A stretch of DNA of 64,000 bases from the NCBI GenBank assembly GCA_011033025.1, contig WFMF01000130.1, positions 363,982 to 427,981 on the forward strand. The letters are read 5' to 3'. The notes below the pieces were generated by a model that saw nothing but the letters and a program-made list of their open reading frames with translations, had not been told where the DNA came from and did no database searches. Positions 34,085 through 45,537 of the stretch are shown here, one piece after another. Numbering within the stretch: the stretch's first letter is position 1; each line of letters opens with the position of its first letter. The translations under genes and the position numbers were made by a program. The DNA is from Beroe forskalii (Eukaryota > Ctenophora > Nuda > Beroida > Beroidae).

Positions 34085-34615
34085 GCATAAAACTTACGCT
34101 ATCAGTTCAAGTAAATGATGCCGCTGGAATTAAGCCGCTATCATTCTTACTTTTTGAGTTATAGGCGATAATTACTTTAATTGGCCAATTAACTAATCAA
34201 GCGGTTAGTAACTGGTACTCATATGAATCGAATAAATCATAATTTCGGCTTAAATTAATGATGCCGTTGAATTGAGACGCTATCATTTTTACTTGAGATA
34301 TGAGCGATAATTACTTTAATTGGCCAATTAACTAATTAAGCATTTGGCAACCGGTACTTAAATGAAACAAATAAATTGTAGTTTCGACGTAAGTTAATAA
34401 TGCCGTTAGAATTAGGACGCTATCATTTTACTTTTTGAGTTATACGATAATTGCTTTAATTGGCCAATTAACTAATTAAGCGGTTGGCAACTGGTACCTA
34501 AATGAAACGAATAAATCATAGTTTCGACGTAAGTTAATAATTCCGTTGGAATTAAGACGTTATCATTTTTACTTTTTGAGATATACGCGATAATTACTTT
34601 AATTGGCCACCAACC
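34085..34615. repeat. Tandem repeat, about 130-140 bp, four units
   Basis: Units carry TTAATTGGCCAATTAACTAA, a 20-base near-palindrome, then GGTAC, GAAACGAATAAATCATAG and GACGCTATCATTTTTAC. They lie between the foldback and the inner TIR arm. No frame. Confidence 0.8.
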
Positions 34616-35159
34616 ACTAAGGAATTGTCATTTAAAATTTCGAATAGCCTAATGCACGCACATCATTCTGCCGTTGAGATTATAATTCTATCTTTTATAG
34701 TTCTCGAGAACACTCAAACACAATTTTCATCATCGAGTCGTAGTCCATGTTCTAATTTTTGGCGAAATGGCCTTTTTTTGATAATTTATTGTGAGAAAAC
34801 GACTGGTTCGATTTTCATGAAATTTTCAGGGTTTGTTATTCGTGTCGAGACTATGTCTGCAAATTTTCGACAAAAAAAGATCAAATTAACAGGTTGAAAG
34901 CGCGACTCGAAAATCGCGATTTTCGCACCACTGTATTTTTTATAATATAATAGGCGCTGGCAAACGTATTTTTCAATACTTGAAAACGGTTCCTCTACCA
35001 CTTTTAGCACTTCATGCGGGCACTGGCTTGTTTGAGTAGCTGGCCAGCAGTCCGGCCCTTCGGGCCGGACTGCTGGCTCACTGGCTGCCCTCGGCCCTTC
35101 GCCGAGGGCATCTGCCCTCGGAGGGAGGGACTTTTCCGTGGCTGCGGGCGCTTGCCAGC
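34616..35159. other. Spacer with strong GC hairpins
   Basis: 35045-35080 contains GTCCGGCCC-TTC-GGGCCGGAC extended to a stem of about 16 bp (GCCAGCAG...CTGCTGGC). 35090-35110 has CCCTCGGC / GCCGAGGG. Loops are TTC or similar, as in the hairpins at 39.9-40.2 kb. No gene. Confidence 0.55.
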
Positions 35160-35950
35160 GCCCTGATATGGCCGTAACCCATTTTAACAAGAACATCCTC
35201 GATTTTGGCAATATTCAAGTTGTAATAACTCGGCCATTTTTAATCCAATCGATCTGAAATTTTGACAGTTGCACCTTTGACCTCTAAAGATGCGATGTTC
35301 AAATTTTGGTGCGATTTTGGCCGCGGGAACTTACTCAAATTTTAACGTGAAATATGGCCAATCCATGAAAACATATAGTTGGGGGCTAAGCAAGCAAAGT
35401 TGGTGAAAACTTGTCCTCATGGTCTTCGGACACTTCAGTTGCACGGATGTTTCCGAGGCCCTTTCGCCTCGGAGGCTCGTTTAACGTTTGAACTGCCGGG
35501 GAGACGATTGCCTCGGACCCCCTCGGGTCCTTAGCCAGTCGGCCCGAGCAAAAAGTTGGCGTTGCATTGAAGCCACTGGCTCCCTTCGGGCCTGGTGAGT
35601 ACTCAGCCTCGGCCCGAGTAAAGTTGTGAAGTTGTCACGAGTCCACCTCGGCCCCTCGCCTGGTGAGCGTCAGGCCTCGGCCCGAGCAAAGTTGGTTCTC
35701 CGAAAAAACGCCGCGGGGGCTTGCCAGCCCCCTGATAGCACAGGAGGTAGGTATGACGTGTGAGTGTATGTCTACACTTTTCAGGGTATACACTGATAGC
35801 ACTGTAAACAACATCAGGACTTCTAGACATTGTATTGAGCAGGAGCATCATATCCATGTATAGTCAAGTGAAAATAGGAATAAATTCTGTGTTGGTCCAG
35901 TGGACTGTTTTTATTGCTAAAATTCCAATGATTTAATTTAACATTAACAG

Positions 35951-36061
35951 GGCTATCAATGTCGCCTGTGCAGCCGTCAAGTCTGTCTCTCTCAATGTAA
36001 GAATGAAATTGAAGTTGCTCCGTGGGCAGATAATGTACCTAAAAATGAGGAATTATTATAA
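35951..36061 (+). CDS. Cys-rich C-terminal exon-like frame, unassigned
   Basis: After a good acceptor (AACATTAACAG), 36 codons run to TAA: GYQCRLCSRQVCLSQCKNEI and an acidic tail. The C-x2-C-x5-C-x3-C pattern recalls the zinc-binding tail of some transposases such as piggyBac, but nothing upstream supports that. It lies in the centre of the large TIR element, so it may be the remnant of its gene. Function unknown. Confidence 0.25.
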   Translation, partial: GYQCRLCSRQVCLSQCKNEIEVAPWADNVPKNEELL

Positions 36062-36179
36062 TCTCATTCAAAAACCCACAGGGCCCAGACCCTACACTAC
36101 CCAATATAAACTCTTTTAGACGTTTGGCCGATTCCACCCAAAACGAAAACACATCGAGGGCGGACCTCCATGCCTTCCC

Positions 36180-36530
36180 GCTGGGGGGTTCCCTTTACAT
36201 GGTGGGGAGTTAACCAAAAAGAGCAACCAGTCCCCTACTGAAATGGGTTTTAAAAGTGTGATTTTTAAAAATTAAAAACACCAAACTTTCAACCAGTCCC
36301 CACTAAATGGGGTTAAAAAGTATGGCGTAGTTAAAGGGAACACCAAACTTAGCAACCAGTCCCTCTACTGAAATGGGTTAGTAAACGTGTGATGTAGTCA
36401 GTAGTTAAGGCAACACCAAACTTAGCAACCAGTCCTACTGAAATGGGTTAGTAAACGTGTGATGTAGTTAGTAGTTAAGGCAACACCAAACCTAGCAACC
36501 AGTCCCTCTACTGAAATGGGTAGGTCAAGG
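36180..36530. repeat. Tandem repeat of about 75 bp
   Basis: Four to five units with AGCAACCAGTCC-CTACTGAAATGGGTTAGTAA and ACGTGTGATGTAGTTAGTAG. Later units are closer to each other than the first ones. Confidence 0.75.
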
Positions 36531-36608
36531 TTGTTAGATACGTATTTTTAAAAGTACGGCAAAAATACGATTCTGAAAATTGCTGTATTTGTTGGAAGTG
36601 CGATAGTC

Positions 36609-36967
36609 CAGGATGTTAAATACGTGAAAAAATCGCCAAAAAGTACTACGTATTGGTCTCTGAAGAAAAATACGCGTATTTTTCTCACAATACGTGGCTT
36701 AGAAATCTCATCACGGAGTCTGAATAGTATAGGGGTTGTTAAATACGTGAAAAAGTACCCGCGCATGCGCTACCAAATACAATAAAACGATGGTATCGTA
36801 AACATTTAGAGTGCGCGCACGACCTATAAGTATATGTGACAATAGTGCTTATTCCAAATTCAAGAAAAATTTCAAAATTTATGGCGAATAAAGTACGGCA
36901 GTTTCTGCCAAAAAATACGTATTGTATTTTTTGCCGTATTTAAAAAAATATTTATTTAACATCCTTG
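36609..36967. mobile_element. MITE with 9 bp target duplication, copy A
   Basis: 359 bp, ends CAGGATGTTAAATA and TATTTAACATCCTTG, flanked by GCGATAGTC on both sides (36600-36608 and 36968-36976). The inside is rich in AATACGTATT and CGCGCATGCGC words. A second copy is at 53574-53916. Fragments of the family sit on both sides (36530-36600, 37085-37170). A 9 bp duplication is typical of Mutator-type elements. Confidence 0.8.
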
Positions 36968-37319
36968 GCGATAGTCAGTCAAAAAAGATTGTTAAACTTT
37001 CATGATTGCCATGTGTGCAAAAACATCGGACGCACACTAATTGTTGATGATATCAAATTTATATTCAGTAGCGCACTGCGCGCGACGCGCGTACTTTTTC
37101 ACGTATTTAACAACCGTTATTCAGAACTGGTGTTCACAGAACGCGTATTTTTCTCAAAGAGCCAATACTTCGGTTGAAGTAAACGTGCAATGTAGTTCCT
37201 TAGTTTGTAGGTGAGTACAGTAAGAGAAATTTTTATAGTACAATTGAAGCATTGGATGTGTTTTACAAATGAAATCAATATACATCAAGGAAGAAAATAA
37301 ATGATGTTATCATTGGCGG

Positions 37320-38760
37320 GATTGCCTGACACCAGTGTCAGCGTGCCTTGACACCAGTGTCAGTGTATGCCTTGACACCAGTCAGCGAATGCCGCTTTAC
37401 CAGTGTCATGCCTGAATACCAGTGTCAGCGTATGCCTTGACACCAGTGTCAGCGTATGCCTTGACACCAGTGTCGCCGAATGCCTTGACACCAGTGTCAG
37501 CGAATGCCTTGACACCAGTGTCAAAACATGCCTTGACACCAGTATCAGAGTATTCCTTGAGGACTTGACACCAGTGTCATGTTATGCCTTGACACCAGTG
37601 TCAACGAATGCCTTGACACCAGTGTCAGCGTATGCCTTGACACCAGTGTCAGCGAATGCCTTGACACCAGTGTCAGCGTATGCCTTGGCACTTGTGTTAG
37701 CGTATGCCTTGACACCAGTGTCTGCGTATGCCTTGACACCAGTGTCAGCGGATGCCTTGACATCAGTGGCAACGTATACCTTGAAATCAGTGTAAGCGTA
37801 TGCCTTGACACCAGTGTCAGCATATGCCTTGACATCAGTGTCAGCGTATGCCTTGACAACAGTGTCAGCGTATGCCTTGACACCAGTGTCAGCGTATGCC
37901 TTGACACCAGTTTCAGCGAATGCCGTAACACCAGTGTCAGCGTATGCCTTGATACAAGTGTCAGCGTATGCCTTGACACCAGTGTCAGCGAATGCCTTGA
38001 CACCAGTGTCAGCGAATGCCTTGACACCAGTGTCAGCGAATGCCGTGACACCAGTGTCAGCGTATGCCTTGTTGCCTTGAAATCAGTGTCAGCGTATGCC
38101 TTGACATCAGTGTCAACGTATGCCTTGACACCGGTGTCAGCCTATGCCTTGACATCAGTGTTAGTGTGTATGCATTGACACCATTGTCAACGTACCTATG
38201 CCGTGACATCAGTGTTAACGTATGCCTTGACACCACTGTCAGCGTATGCCTTGACACCAGTGTCAACGTATGCCTTGACATCAGTGTCAGCGTATGCCTT
38301 GACACCAGTATCAGCGTATGCCTTGAGCCCTTGACACCAGTGTCAGCGAATGTCTTGACACCAGTGTCAGCGAATGCCGTGACACCAGTGTCAGCGTATG
38401 CCCTGACACCAGTGTCAGCGTATGCCTTGACATCAGTGTCTATGTATGCCTTGACACTGGTGTCAGCCTATGCCTTGACATCAGTGTTAGTGTGTATGCA
38501 TTGACACCATTGTCAACGTACCTATTCCGTGACATCAGTTTTAACGTATGCCTTGACACCAGTATCAGCGTATGCCTCGCCATCAGTGTCAGTGTATTCC
38601 TTGCCATCTGTGTCAACGTAAGCTATGACATCAGTGGCAACGTATGCCTTGAAATCAGTGTAAGCGTATGCCTTGACACCAGTGTCAGCATATGCCTTGA
38701 CATCAGTGTCAGCGTATGCATTGACACCAGTATCAGCGTATGATTTGACATCGGTGCCAG
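37320..38760. repeat. 24 bp minisatellite with palindromic core
   Basis: About 60 units of TTGACACCAGTGTCAGCGTA-TGCC. Each contains TGACAC-CA-GTGTCA, a 6+2+6 palindrome. Single-base variants (CATCAG, GTGTTAG) are scattered, and a block near 38060-38180 recurs near 38390-38510. Open frames on both strands follow from the unit length being a multiple of three and are not genes. Confidence 0.95.
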
Positions 38761-39240
38761 CCAATTATGGGTACCTTTCTGAACCACCAGTTACACCAAC
38801 CAATTATGGGTACCTTTCTGAACCGCCAGTTGCGCCGACTAATTATGGGTCCTTTTTGAGCTACCAGTAACACCAACCAATTATGGGTACCTTTCTGAAC
38901 AGCCAGTTACACCTACTAATTAAATTATGGGTAGCTTTCTGCACCACCAGTGACGCCAAATCAATTATGGGCACCTTTCTATGAATTCTGAACCACCAGT
39001 TACAATAAATAGTTATGGGTGCCTTTCTTAACAACCCGTTACACCTACCTATTATTGGTAACTTTCTGAACCACCAGGTACACCAACCAATTATGGGCAC
39101 CTTTTTGAACCACCAGTTGCACCAACCATTTATGGGTACCTTTCTGAACCACCAGTTACGCCCAACCAATTATGGGTACCTTTGTGAAATTCCAGTAATG
39201 CCAATACCCCTATAGCTCTATAGGTACCTTTTTGAACCTT
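38760..39240. repeat. Minisatellite of ATTATGGGTACCTTTCTGAA units
   Basis: About 12 units of roughly 38-42 bp, AATTATGGGTACCTTTCTGA then ACCACCAGTTACACCAACC, directly following the previous array. No sign of protein selection. Confidence 0.85.
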
Positions 39241-39811
39241 CCTGATGCCTAATCTCAGTTCCCACTTTAGGTATTTAAGGTACACAATTATGCCCACTTA
39301 AACTCAACTTACGTGCATAGTCCATACCAATATAGGTACCTTTTTGAAATTAAAATTGTACCGATACCCACCTCTTCAAGAATCTTCAGCATTTCTGCGT
39401 TTCAAACAAACGCGTAGATTCAATAAAGCCATCAATGAGGATGCTTGTAATTCCAATGATGATTGATGAATCACTGAATCAGGTCTAATAATCATGTGCG
39501 CATATTTATTCCTCCAACTCACGGATTTGAAAATTTTATTTCCAGGATACAGGAAAATTTTGGTACCTTTCCTGATTCGCCCTGTTATTCACAGTCATGA
39601 TATTCATCAGGACTTACAATTTCATTCTTTTATCACGGCCCCTATAAAACATCATATTTTATTATGGTAGCTGAAATAGTGAAATACTGAAAAGGTGAAA
39701 TGAGTAGCTATGCCCTCTGTCCGTGGCCGCTCTTAGTCTAACATTTAACTTTTATTAGACGAACACCGGACCCTGAACAAGGGTTGTGGGGTCTCATATT
39801 AGAAGAAGCAG

Positions 39812-39865
39812 TTTCCGGGCACTTTCCAGAAATTACAGAAGTTATATTGTAAACCTGGACCTGCT
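39812..39865. repeat. Fragment of a dispersed repeat, broken by the inner TIR arm
   Basis: TTTCCGGGCACTTTCCAGAA and the following 34 bases up to CTGGACCTGCTAT also occur at about 44574-44630. There they continue GCACATAT, while here they run into CAGGGGGCTGG. The change marks an edge of the inverted element at 39866. Confidence 0.7.
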
Positions 39866-39899
39866 ATCAGGGGGCTGGCAAGCCCCCGCGGCGTTTTTT

Positions 39900-40200
39900 C
39901 GGAGAACCAACTTTGCTCGGGCCGAAGGCCCGAGCGCTCACCCGAGGCCCCGAAGGGGCCGAGGGTGAGCTCGTGACGGCGTCACAACTTTGCTCGGGCC
40001 GAAGGCCCGAGTGCTCACCCGAGGCCCCGAAGGGGCCGAGGGTGAGCTCGTTACGGCGCCCACTTTTGCTCGGGCCGAAGGCCCGAGCGCGAGCCCGAGG
40101 ACCCGAAGGGTCCGAGGGCGAGCTCGTTATACGGCAGTTCAAACGTTAAACGAGCCTCCGAGGGCCCGAAGGGCCCTCGGAGGCGAGTCGGTTGCGGCTG
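39900..40200. repeat. GC-rich hairpin array with GAA loops
   Basis: Three units of about 75-77 bp, each with GCTCGGGCC-GAA-GGCCCGAGC and a second hairpin GGCCCC-GAA-GGGGCC (third unit GGACCC-GAA-GGGTCC). A larger stem follows, CCTCCGAGGGCCC-GAA-GGGCCCTCGGAGG at about 40154-40182. Decayed counterparts lie in the left arm at 35440-35700. No gene. Confidence 0.85.
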
Positions 40201-41651
40201 AGTGTCCGAAGGCCATGAGGACAAGTTTTTGCAACTTTGCTTGCCAGCCCCCAACTATATGTTTTCATGGATTGGCCATATTTCACGTTAAAATTTGAGT
40301 AAGTTCCCGTGGCCGAAATCGCACCAAAGTTTGAGCATCGCATGTTTAGAGGTCAAAGGTGCAACTGTCAAAATTTCAGATTGATTGGATTAAAAATGGC
40401 CGAGTTATTACAACTTGAATATTGCCAAAATCGAGGGTGTTCTTGTTAAAATGGGTTACGACCATATATATATATATAGCTATATATATAGGTATATACA
40501 TATCAATAGAGAACATTTTTAGGCGAAAAGTATACCCTCTTTAAACGGCAATATCTCGAGAACCATGCAAGATACAGAGCTCATCGACCCAGCGTTGGAA
40601 AGAAGAAAGATAGAACTTGCTCTAAGTCATCTTTAAAATTATTTTACGTCACCATAATGACGTCATAATGACGTCACAAAACCAAGAATTTCAAATTTCG
40701 ATTACCCAAAAATAGGCGTTTTTCAACGCAATTTTTTGGTATGAAGCTTTCGAGATACGAAAAAATGCTCCTCCTAGCGAAGAAAGTAAATTTAATGTAT
40801 TTTCCAAAAATGTGGTCGAAAAGTTCTGGGCTCCCTGGGATTATTGAGATATTTGTGTTTGTTTGAAACACTTTGACACGAAAAAATTCCAAAAAAAGGC
40901 AAAAACGGTGCAGCTTGCGGAGAGAAAACGGGATCACCCAAGAACTTCATCTTTGGATATGTTGTCGGTCATAGTCCCAATTGTGTTAATGAATGGGTCT
41001 CAGATAGCTTATCTAATTTTATGACGTAATTATGACGTCATTAGTAATGCTAGGTAACGCGAATTTTGTACAAGTGATTTGACGCCACAAAAACGCTGAA
41101 GCTGGTGGAGAAAGAATGGGGCCTTCCCTGGACTTAGTCTTTACTTATGTTGACGGTCATAGTCCCAAGTATGCTGTAAAATTGGTATCATGTGGTTGCT
41201 ACGATATTATGACGTATCAATGACGTCATCAGTGGTATGCGGTAATCAAAAATTCACATACGTTACAACAGTTGCTTTCTTCGCATTTGCAAACCTATAC
41301 TTAGCATTCATTGGAGTTTCAGTGCTTCAAATTAGCACTGAAAAAGGGTGATATTTTTTCCAAAAACCAAAATGGATTTGGTTGTGTTGGGCGCGGCGTT
41401 TTTGCTGAAAAACCAATGATATAATAAAAAAAACGCGACGGTTTAAACGGCCGCACCGTCACTTCAAATGCTCAGCTTTGTTTTGAAGCAACAAAAAACG
41501 TTGCGGCCGTTTAAACCGTCGCGTTTTTTTTTTATTATATCATTGGTTTTTCAGCAAAAACGCCGCGCCCAACACAACCAAATCCATTTTGGTTTTTGGA
41601 ATACACAATATAATGTTCAATTACTCACTGGCATTTGTGGTTGAGACTTAC

Positions 41652-41799
41652 CTTTCATTTGGCTGAGAAGCAAAGTATCAACAATAGCAGAAAGGAGTTG
41701 CTTGCTTTCGGTGTCGTAAGTCAAGCCTTGTGCGAGACTTGAGATACTACCTTCAAAGTTCCTCAAGTGTTGCAGCGCTAAGCCTTTCCGTAGGTAACC
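41652..41799 (-). CDS. TTC28: TTC28-like exon 3
   Basis: 148 bp, phase 0 to 1. Acceptor CAACAG and donor GTAAGT on the minus strand. Encodes GYLRKGLALQHLRNFEGSIS and the DTESKQLLSAIVDTLLL helix. Confidence 0.8.
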
Positions 41800-44700
41800 C
41801 TGTTGTAAAGAGATGGAGTTGTAAGGGATATAACTGATACGAGAGAAATGTAATCAGAAGCTTTCAAAAATCTTGTGATTATGTCGTAATTATGTTTTTA
41901 AGATGTTAATCAGGAGGTCCCAATGATCCAATGATAGTCTCACATCAGGAGCGTAGCCAGGGGGAAGGAGACACAGACAACCGCCTCCCCCTTTTCGGAC
42001 AGAGATTGAGAAACTTTTGTAATGATTGGAGCTCGGAGCCAAGCAAAATAAGACATTCAGCAGGTTTTAAATGATACTCGCCGCCCCCTTCCTAAAAACC
42101 TGACTACGTCTGTGTCTCACATCAGTATGTGAAGCAAACAGGTGCGGAGCTCTCAGCTACTATAGAACCATCTGACGTTTTCATCCGGGTCTATAATATA
42201 TAAGACACTTGCCTGATCGGGTCCATATTGGTTGAGACCCTCGCTCTACGGGTTCGGGGCAAAAGCGGATGCATCCCTCGGGCTAACGCCCTATGAAAGT
42301 ATCCCAAAATGGACCTGATAGGCGCCTGTCTATGTATTTTATAATTAATGATCGATCTCTAAAAGCTGATAAAACAGGGAATTTCGAACCTTTTAGAGTA
42401 AAATTAAGACAAGAATTGCGCTCGTTGTCTTTAACTTTGGCTTCAATTTCCCTCTCCCATTATTAAACAGTTATTGATTCATGAATCAGTAAAGGTTGTG
42501 GGTCTGGGTGAACGAAATTTGAAAAATAATTAATTTCCATTTTTGAACATCACAATGAACAGAACATTGAACCGAATACTTGGCCAAAACACAAATTTAG
42601 ACCACCACCGTCCACCTATTTCGAATTTGACAGCTCGGATAAAGGTAGTATACACACAACCCAACTCATCATGATCTCTGCTAACCCTCTTCATTGCCTT
42701 TTTGTAAAACAAAAAGGCGATTAGGAGAGGGAAAAATATGAAACAAGGAAAAAGAGACGAAGTGTCATGGCATCTGAATCAGTGATATAAATCTCTCTGC
42801 TTTGCAGTTCACACCTTGCTCCAGGTAGGTTGCAGTGAGATAGCATTCTCCGCATCACTGAGAGACGCCTTGAAATCGTTAGCTAGGAGGTAGGCAGCAC
42901 TGCGATTACTATAAACCAAAGCATTGTGAGGCTCGTATCTCAAACCCTCTGAGTACAGTTCGATAGCCTCATCAACCAGTCCTTCTTCGCATGCCTGGAA
43001 GAGAAATTTGGTGATTAGCTGCAGCCAGGTGGAGCAAGTTGACGTAAATCCCCTGGAAAGAATTCCCTGGGAAATTCTCACGTAAAAACTCCTCCCAGAC
43101 AAGACTCCTCCCACCCCACTAAACAACAGTCATTCTTAAGTTCTTATAATGATGGTTAGGGTAATGGTAAGAAGGGAGGGAGTGGGGGTTCACCTCTCAT
43201 ATTTGGCCAGGGCGTGTACCAACGTTTTGACGGTGGTCTTGAGTCCATAGGTCCAACAATGCCCATGTGAGGCCTTGGGGCAAAAATGGTTTCCTAAAAT
43301 CGAAATTTTACCAGGAGATAGAGCTTAGCTATTGCTGGTATTCATTTTGTCTCGACGAGCTGACCATTTAAGTTTACTTCTTTGTCAAAATTGGATAAAA
43401 AATGACAAAACTATAGCCATGTGAAGCGTGGGGGCCAGAGTGGTAGTTGGCCATCATGGTCACATTTTTAGTGATGTGACTTTCAAACTGGTTTAGCCCA
43501 TCATTTAGGTCAAAAATCAAAATTGAAGGGCAAACCAATTTATTAGTGAATTGGACCTCATTTGTCCATTTAAGCCTTTAGATTGCTCATATTTTTATAT
43601 CTTAGTTTGCAATTTTGCTCAAATGGCACAACTGCAGATATAATGAGGGGTGACTAGAGGTTCTGATGGTCTGATGGTAATAACTGCAAATTCCCTGAGA
43701 AAACTGCAAAATTTCTCAGACTGCAGAGCAATTTTCATGGATGATGCATGGAATTAAAAATATATATTTCCCAATAATTCTGACATGAATTTTATTTTGT
43801 TTTATCAGATTAGTTTGTTATCAAGTTATAAGTTAACAAGAATTGCGCCCGTTACCCATTTGCGGGCGCTTAATTTCCCTCCCCCGAGCTTGAAGAAAAT
43901 ATTAATAGAAACGCGCAATTCTAAATGCATGTGGGACATGGGCAGCTTCGATCCACGTTGATGAGCTTTTTAACAACGCAATTGAATTAATGAATTACTT
44001 CACGAAGTTATTTATTTCATAAACTCCGTAGTTTGCCATGGTTTTCACGCAAGCAACTATTACTATAGCATTGATGATTCAATTTCATGTCGACGGACGT
44101 TGCCCGTCTATTTCTTCTGACTGGATGGCTATCAAAAGTGACGTCCAAATGTGGAACGTTGCGGCGCGCGTGGGTAGGGTAACATCCTACGAATTTCATG
44201 ATATACAATTTCATGATACAGTAATTTGTTTTTCCACCTTAAATTGTTCAAAATTGCTAAAATTTCAAACATTGGTAAAGTGTTGACTCGGTGCTTGAAT
44301 TTTCTCTAAAATTTGATAGGCTAACTAAAGCTTATTATGAGCGTGCCACGCATGATGTTGAGCCGCAGCGCCGCGCACAAAACTGTTCGATATGTACATC
44401 CATCCTGATCTTGCGGAGTGAATTGCGCGCAACTGTGCGAGCAATTAAGGTTTAGGTTGCTACGCGACTCCACCTGATGGTACCATTGTTGACGAAATCT
44501 CCCTCAAATATGTGGATATCTCCCTCAAATTTGTGGACATCTCCCTCAAATTTTGTGGACATATCTCCCTCGGACTTTCCGGGCACTTTCCAGAAATTAC
44601 AGTAGTTGTATTGCAAATCTGGACCTGCTATGCACATATCCTATTTCTCACCTTCCCAAACACGATCTCTGCTAACCCTCTCATTTGCCTTTTTGTATTC

Positions 44701-45537
44701 ACAAAAAGGCCAATGGGGAGGGAAAAAATATGCAGTTTTTCGATTGCCATATCATTCAAGAAGGCCATTCAATGAAGTAATGGCTCAAATTGCAATTTGC
44801 TTCTTCATCATCACAAGAAAATCTGCTTTTTCAAGCATTTCTGGTGTCTTGGGTTTCTCAGTAGAAATTATTGTTCCAATAATTTTACATTTTGGGAACC
44901 TCTGGAGCTCTGGCAAGTGGTGACTGTGCCCCCCACCCCACTTATTCAGTATCAATAGGTATAAATTTTAAATGTAAATTTTATTAAAATTAATTGCAAA
45001 CAATGAAATTTTAACCTGCACAAATATCAGTTACATGCAATTTCTAAATGTTTGGAACCTCTGGCTTCTGGGAGCTGTGCCCCCAGATCAGCAGATCCCT
45101 GCCCTTTTTCTGAACACTCCACTTAATTTGCTGCTGGCTTGCATGAAGGAGGTGGTGCAAAGCCCTTTGGAGTGTGCTACAATGAAACCAAACTGCAACC
45201 AAACCTATTCAATTTTCTTGTTTTCCTCAATTTAAATACATTTTTCTTACTTCATAATGATAATACATAGGTAGGTTTTAAACTTAACAGTAGAGTTTGA
45301 TTTTGTGAAAGTGACTGAGTTCGAAGGAAACAAGGCAGAGCAAATCATAAAACTATAAAAACAATAATTTTCAGCAATTTATAGTAGAGGGCAACTTAAT
45401 TTTTGTACATACTTATTTTTGTGAAATTTACAAAAATTACATCCCCCCTGGCCCCTATAGTAGCACAATTTAGAATAGAGATAAACAATAACCTGGTTGG
45501 CTCTCATCATGATGTCAATAAGAGCATTATTAGTCAT
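41652..45537 (-). CDS. TTC28: TTC28-like TPR protein, first three exons
   Basis: Minus-strand gene start. Three exons join in phase into about 124 codons: MTNNALIDIMMRANQ, then ACEEGLVDEAIELYSEGL and YSNRSAAYLLANDFKASLSD with SLQPTWSK, then GYLRKGLALQHLRNFEGSI and TYDTESKQLLSAIVD. These are the first TPR units of TTC28, a large TPR scaffold reported in cell division; human has YSNRSAAY, NPKWPKAYFRQGVALQYLGR and DPKSLQLLVGMVEA in the same order. Exon 3 ends in phase 1 with a good donor, so much more should follow. Downstream lies the palindromic nest 29.2-41.6 kb and no further exon is found. Another short TPR co-chaperone is possible. Confidence 0.75.
42815..42994 (-). CDS. TTC28: TTC28-like exon 2
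   Basis: 180 bp, phase 0 to 0, acceptor TTCCAG and donor GTGTGA. One full TPR repeat with YSNRSAAYLL and SLQPTWSK. The consensus Trp/Leu/Gly-Tyr-Ala-Phe-Ala-Pro spacing of TPR helices is kept. Confidence 0.88.
44741..45480. other. Intron 1 of the TTC28-like gene, AT-rich
   Basis: Nothing recognised apart from two related phrases, TTTGGGAACCTCTGGAGCTCTGG near 44890 and TTTGGAACCTCTGGCTTCTGG near 45050 in shortened form (GGAACCTCTGG), each followed by a TGTGCCCCC run. They may be a diverged duplication. Confidence 0.4.
45493..45537 (-). CDS. TTC28: TTC28-like exon 1 (start)
   Basis: 45 bp, ATG at 45537, ends CAG before GTTATT. Encodes MTNNALIDIMMRANQ; the NQ-ACEEG join resembles SNQACHDGDF in human TTC28. 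Short, so called mainly from phase and this join. Confidence 0.6.

Larger units (their letters stand above)
29165..41599. mobile_element. Large terminal-inverted-repeat element with nested insertions
   Basis: Left arm 29165-30305 is inverse to 40456-41599, and 35160-35742 is inverse to 39866-40455. Together these make TIRs of about 1.7 kb, the left one split by an insertion at 30306-35159. Each tip is itself a palindrome of about 250 bp (29165-29415; 41352-41599), beginning CCAAAAACCAAAATGG and containing CGACGGTTTAAACGGCCGC. Arms share CRE-like TGACGTCATTATGACGTCA words. The centre, 35743-39865, holds minisatellites and one Cys-rich frame. No transposase recognised. Confidence 0.75.
41610..44740. 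other. Introns of the TTC28-like gene, dispersed repeats
   Basis: 42165-42340 (GACGTTTTCAT-CGG-TCTATAATAT, CCTGATCGGGTCCATATTGG) has a second, shorter copy at 53408-53510. 42665-42745 and 44663-44733 are copies of one element: ATCTCTGCTAACCCTCT, then a GCCTTTTTGT / ACAAAAAGGC hairpin, then GGGAAAAA-ATATG. 44500-44580 repeats ATCTCCCTCAAATTTGTGGA four times. 43190-43700 shows nothing I recognise. Confidence 0.65.

Noticed and set aside
37403-38504. Repeat proteins of the DTSVSVCLDTSV / ALTPVSAYALTPVS kind
   Set aside because: 24 bp minisatellite read in a multiple of three; both strands and several frames are open, with no protein-like substitution pattern.
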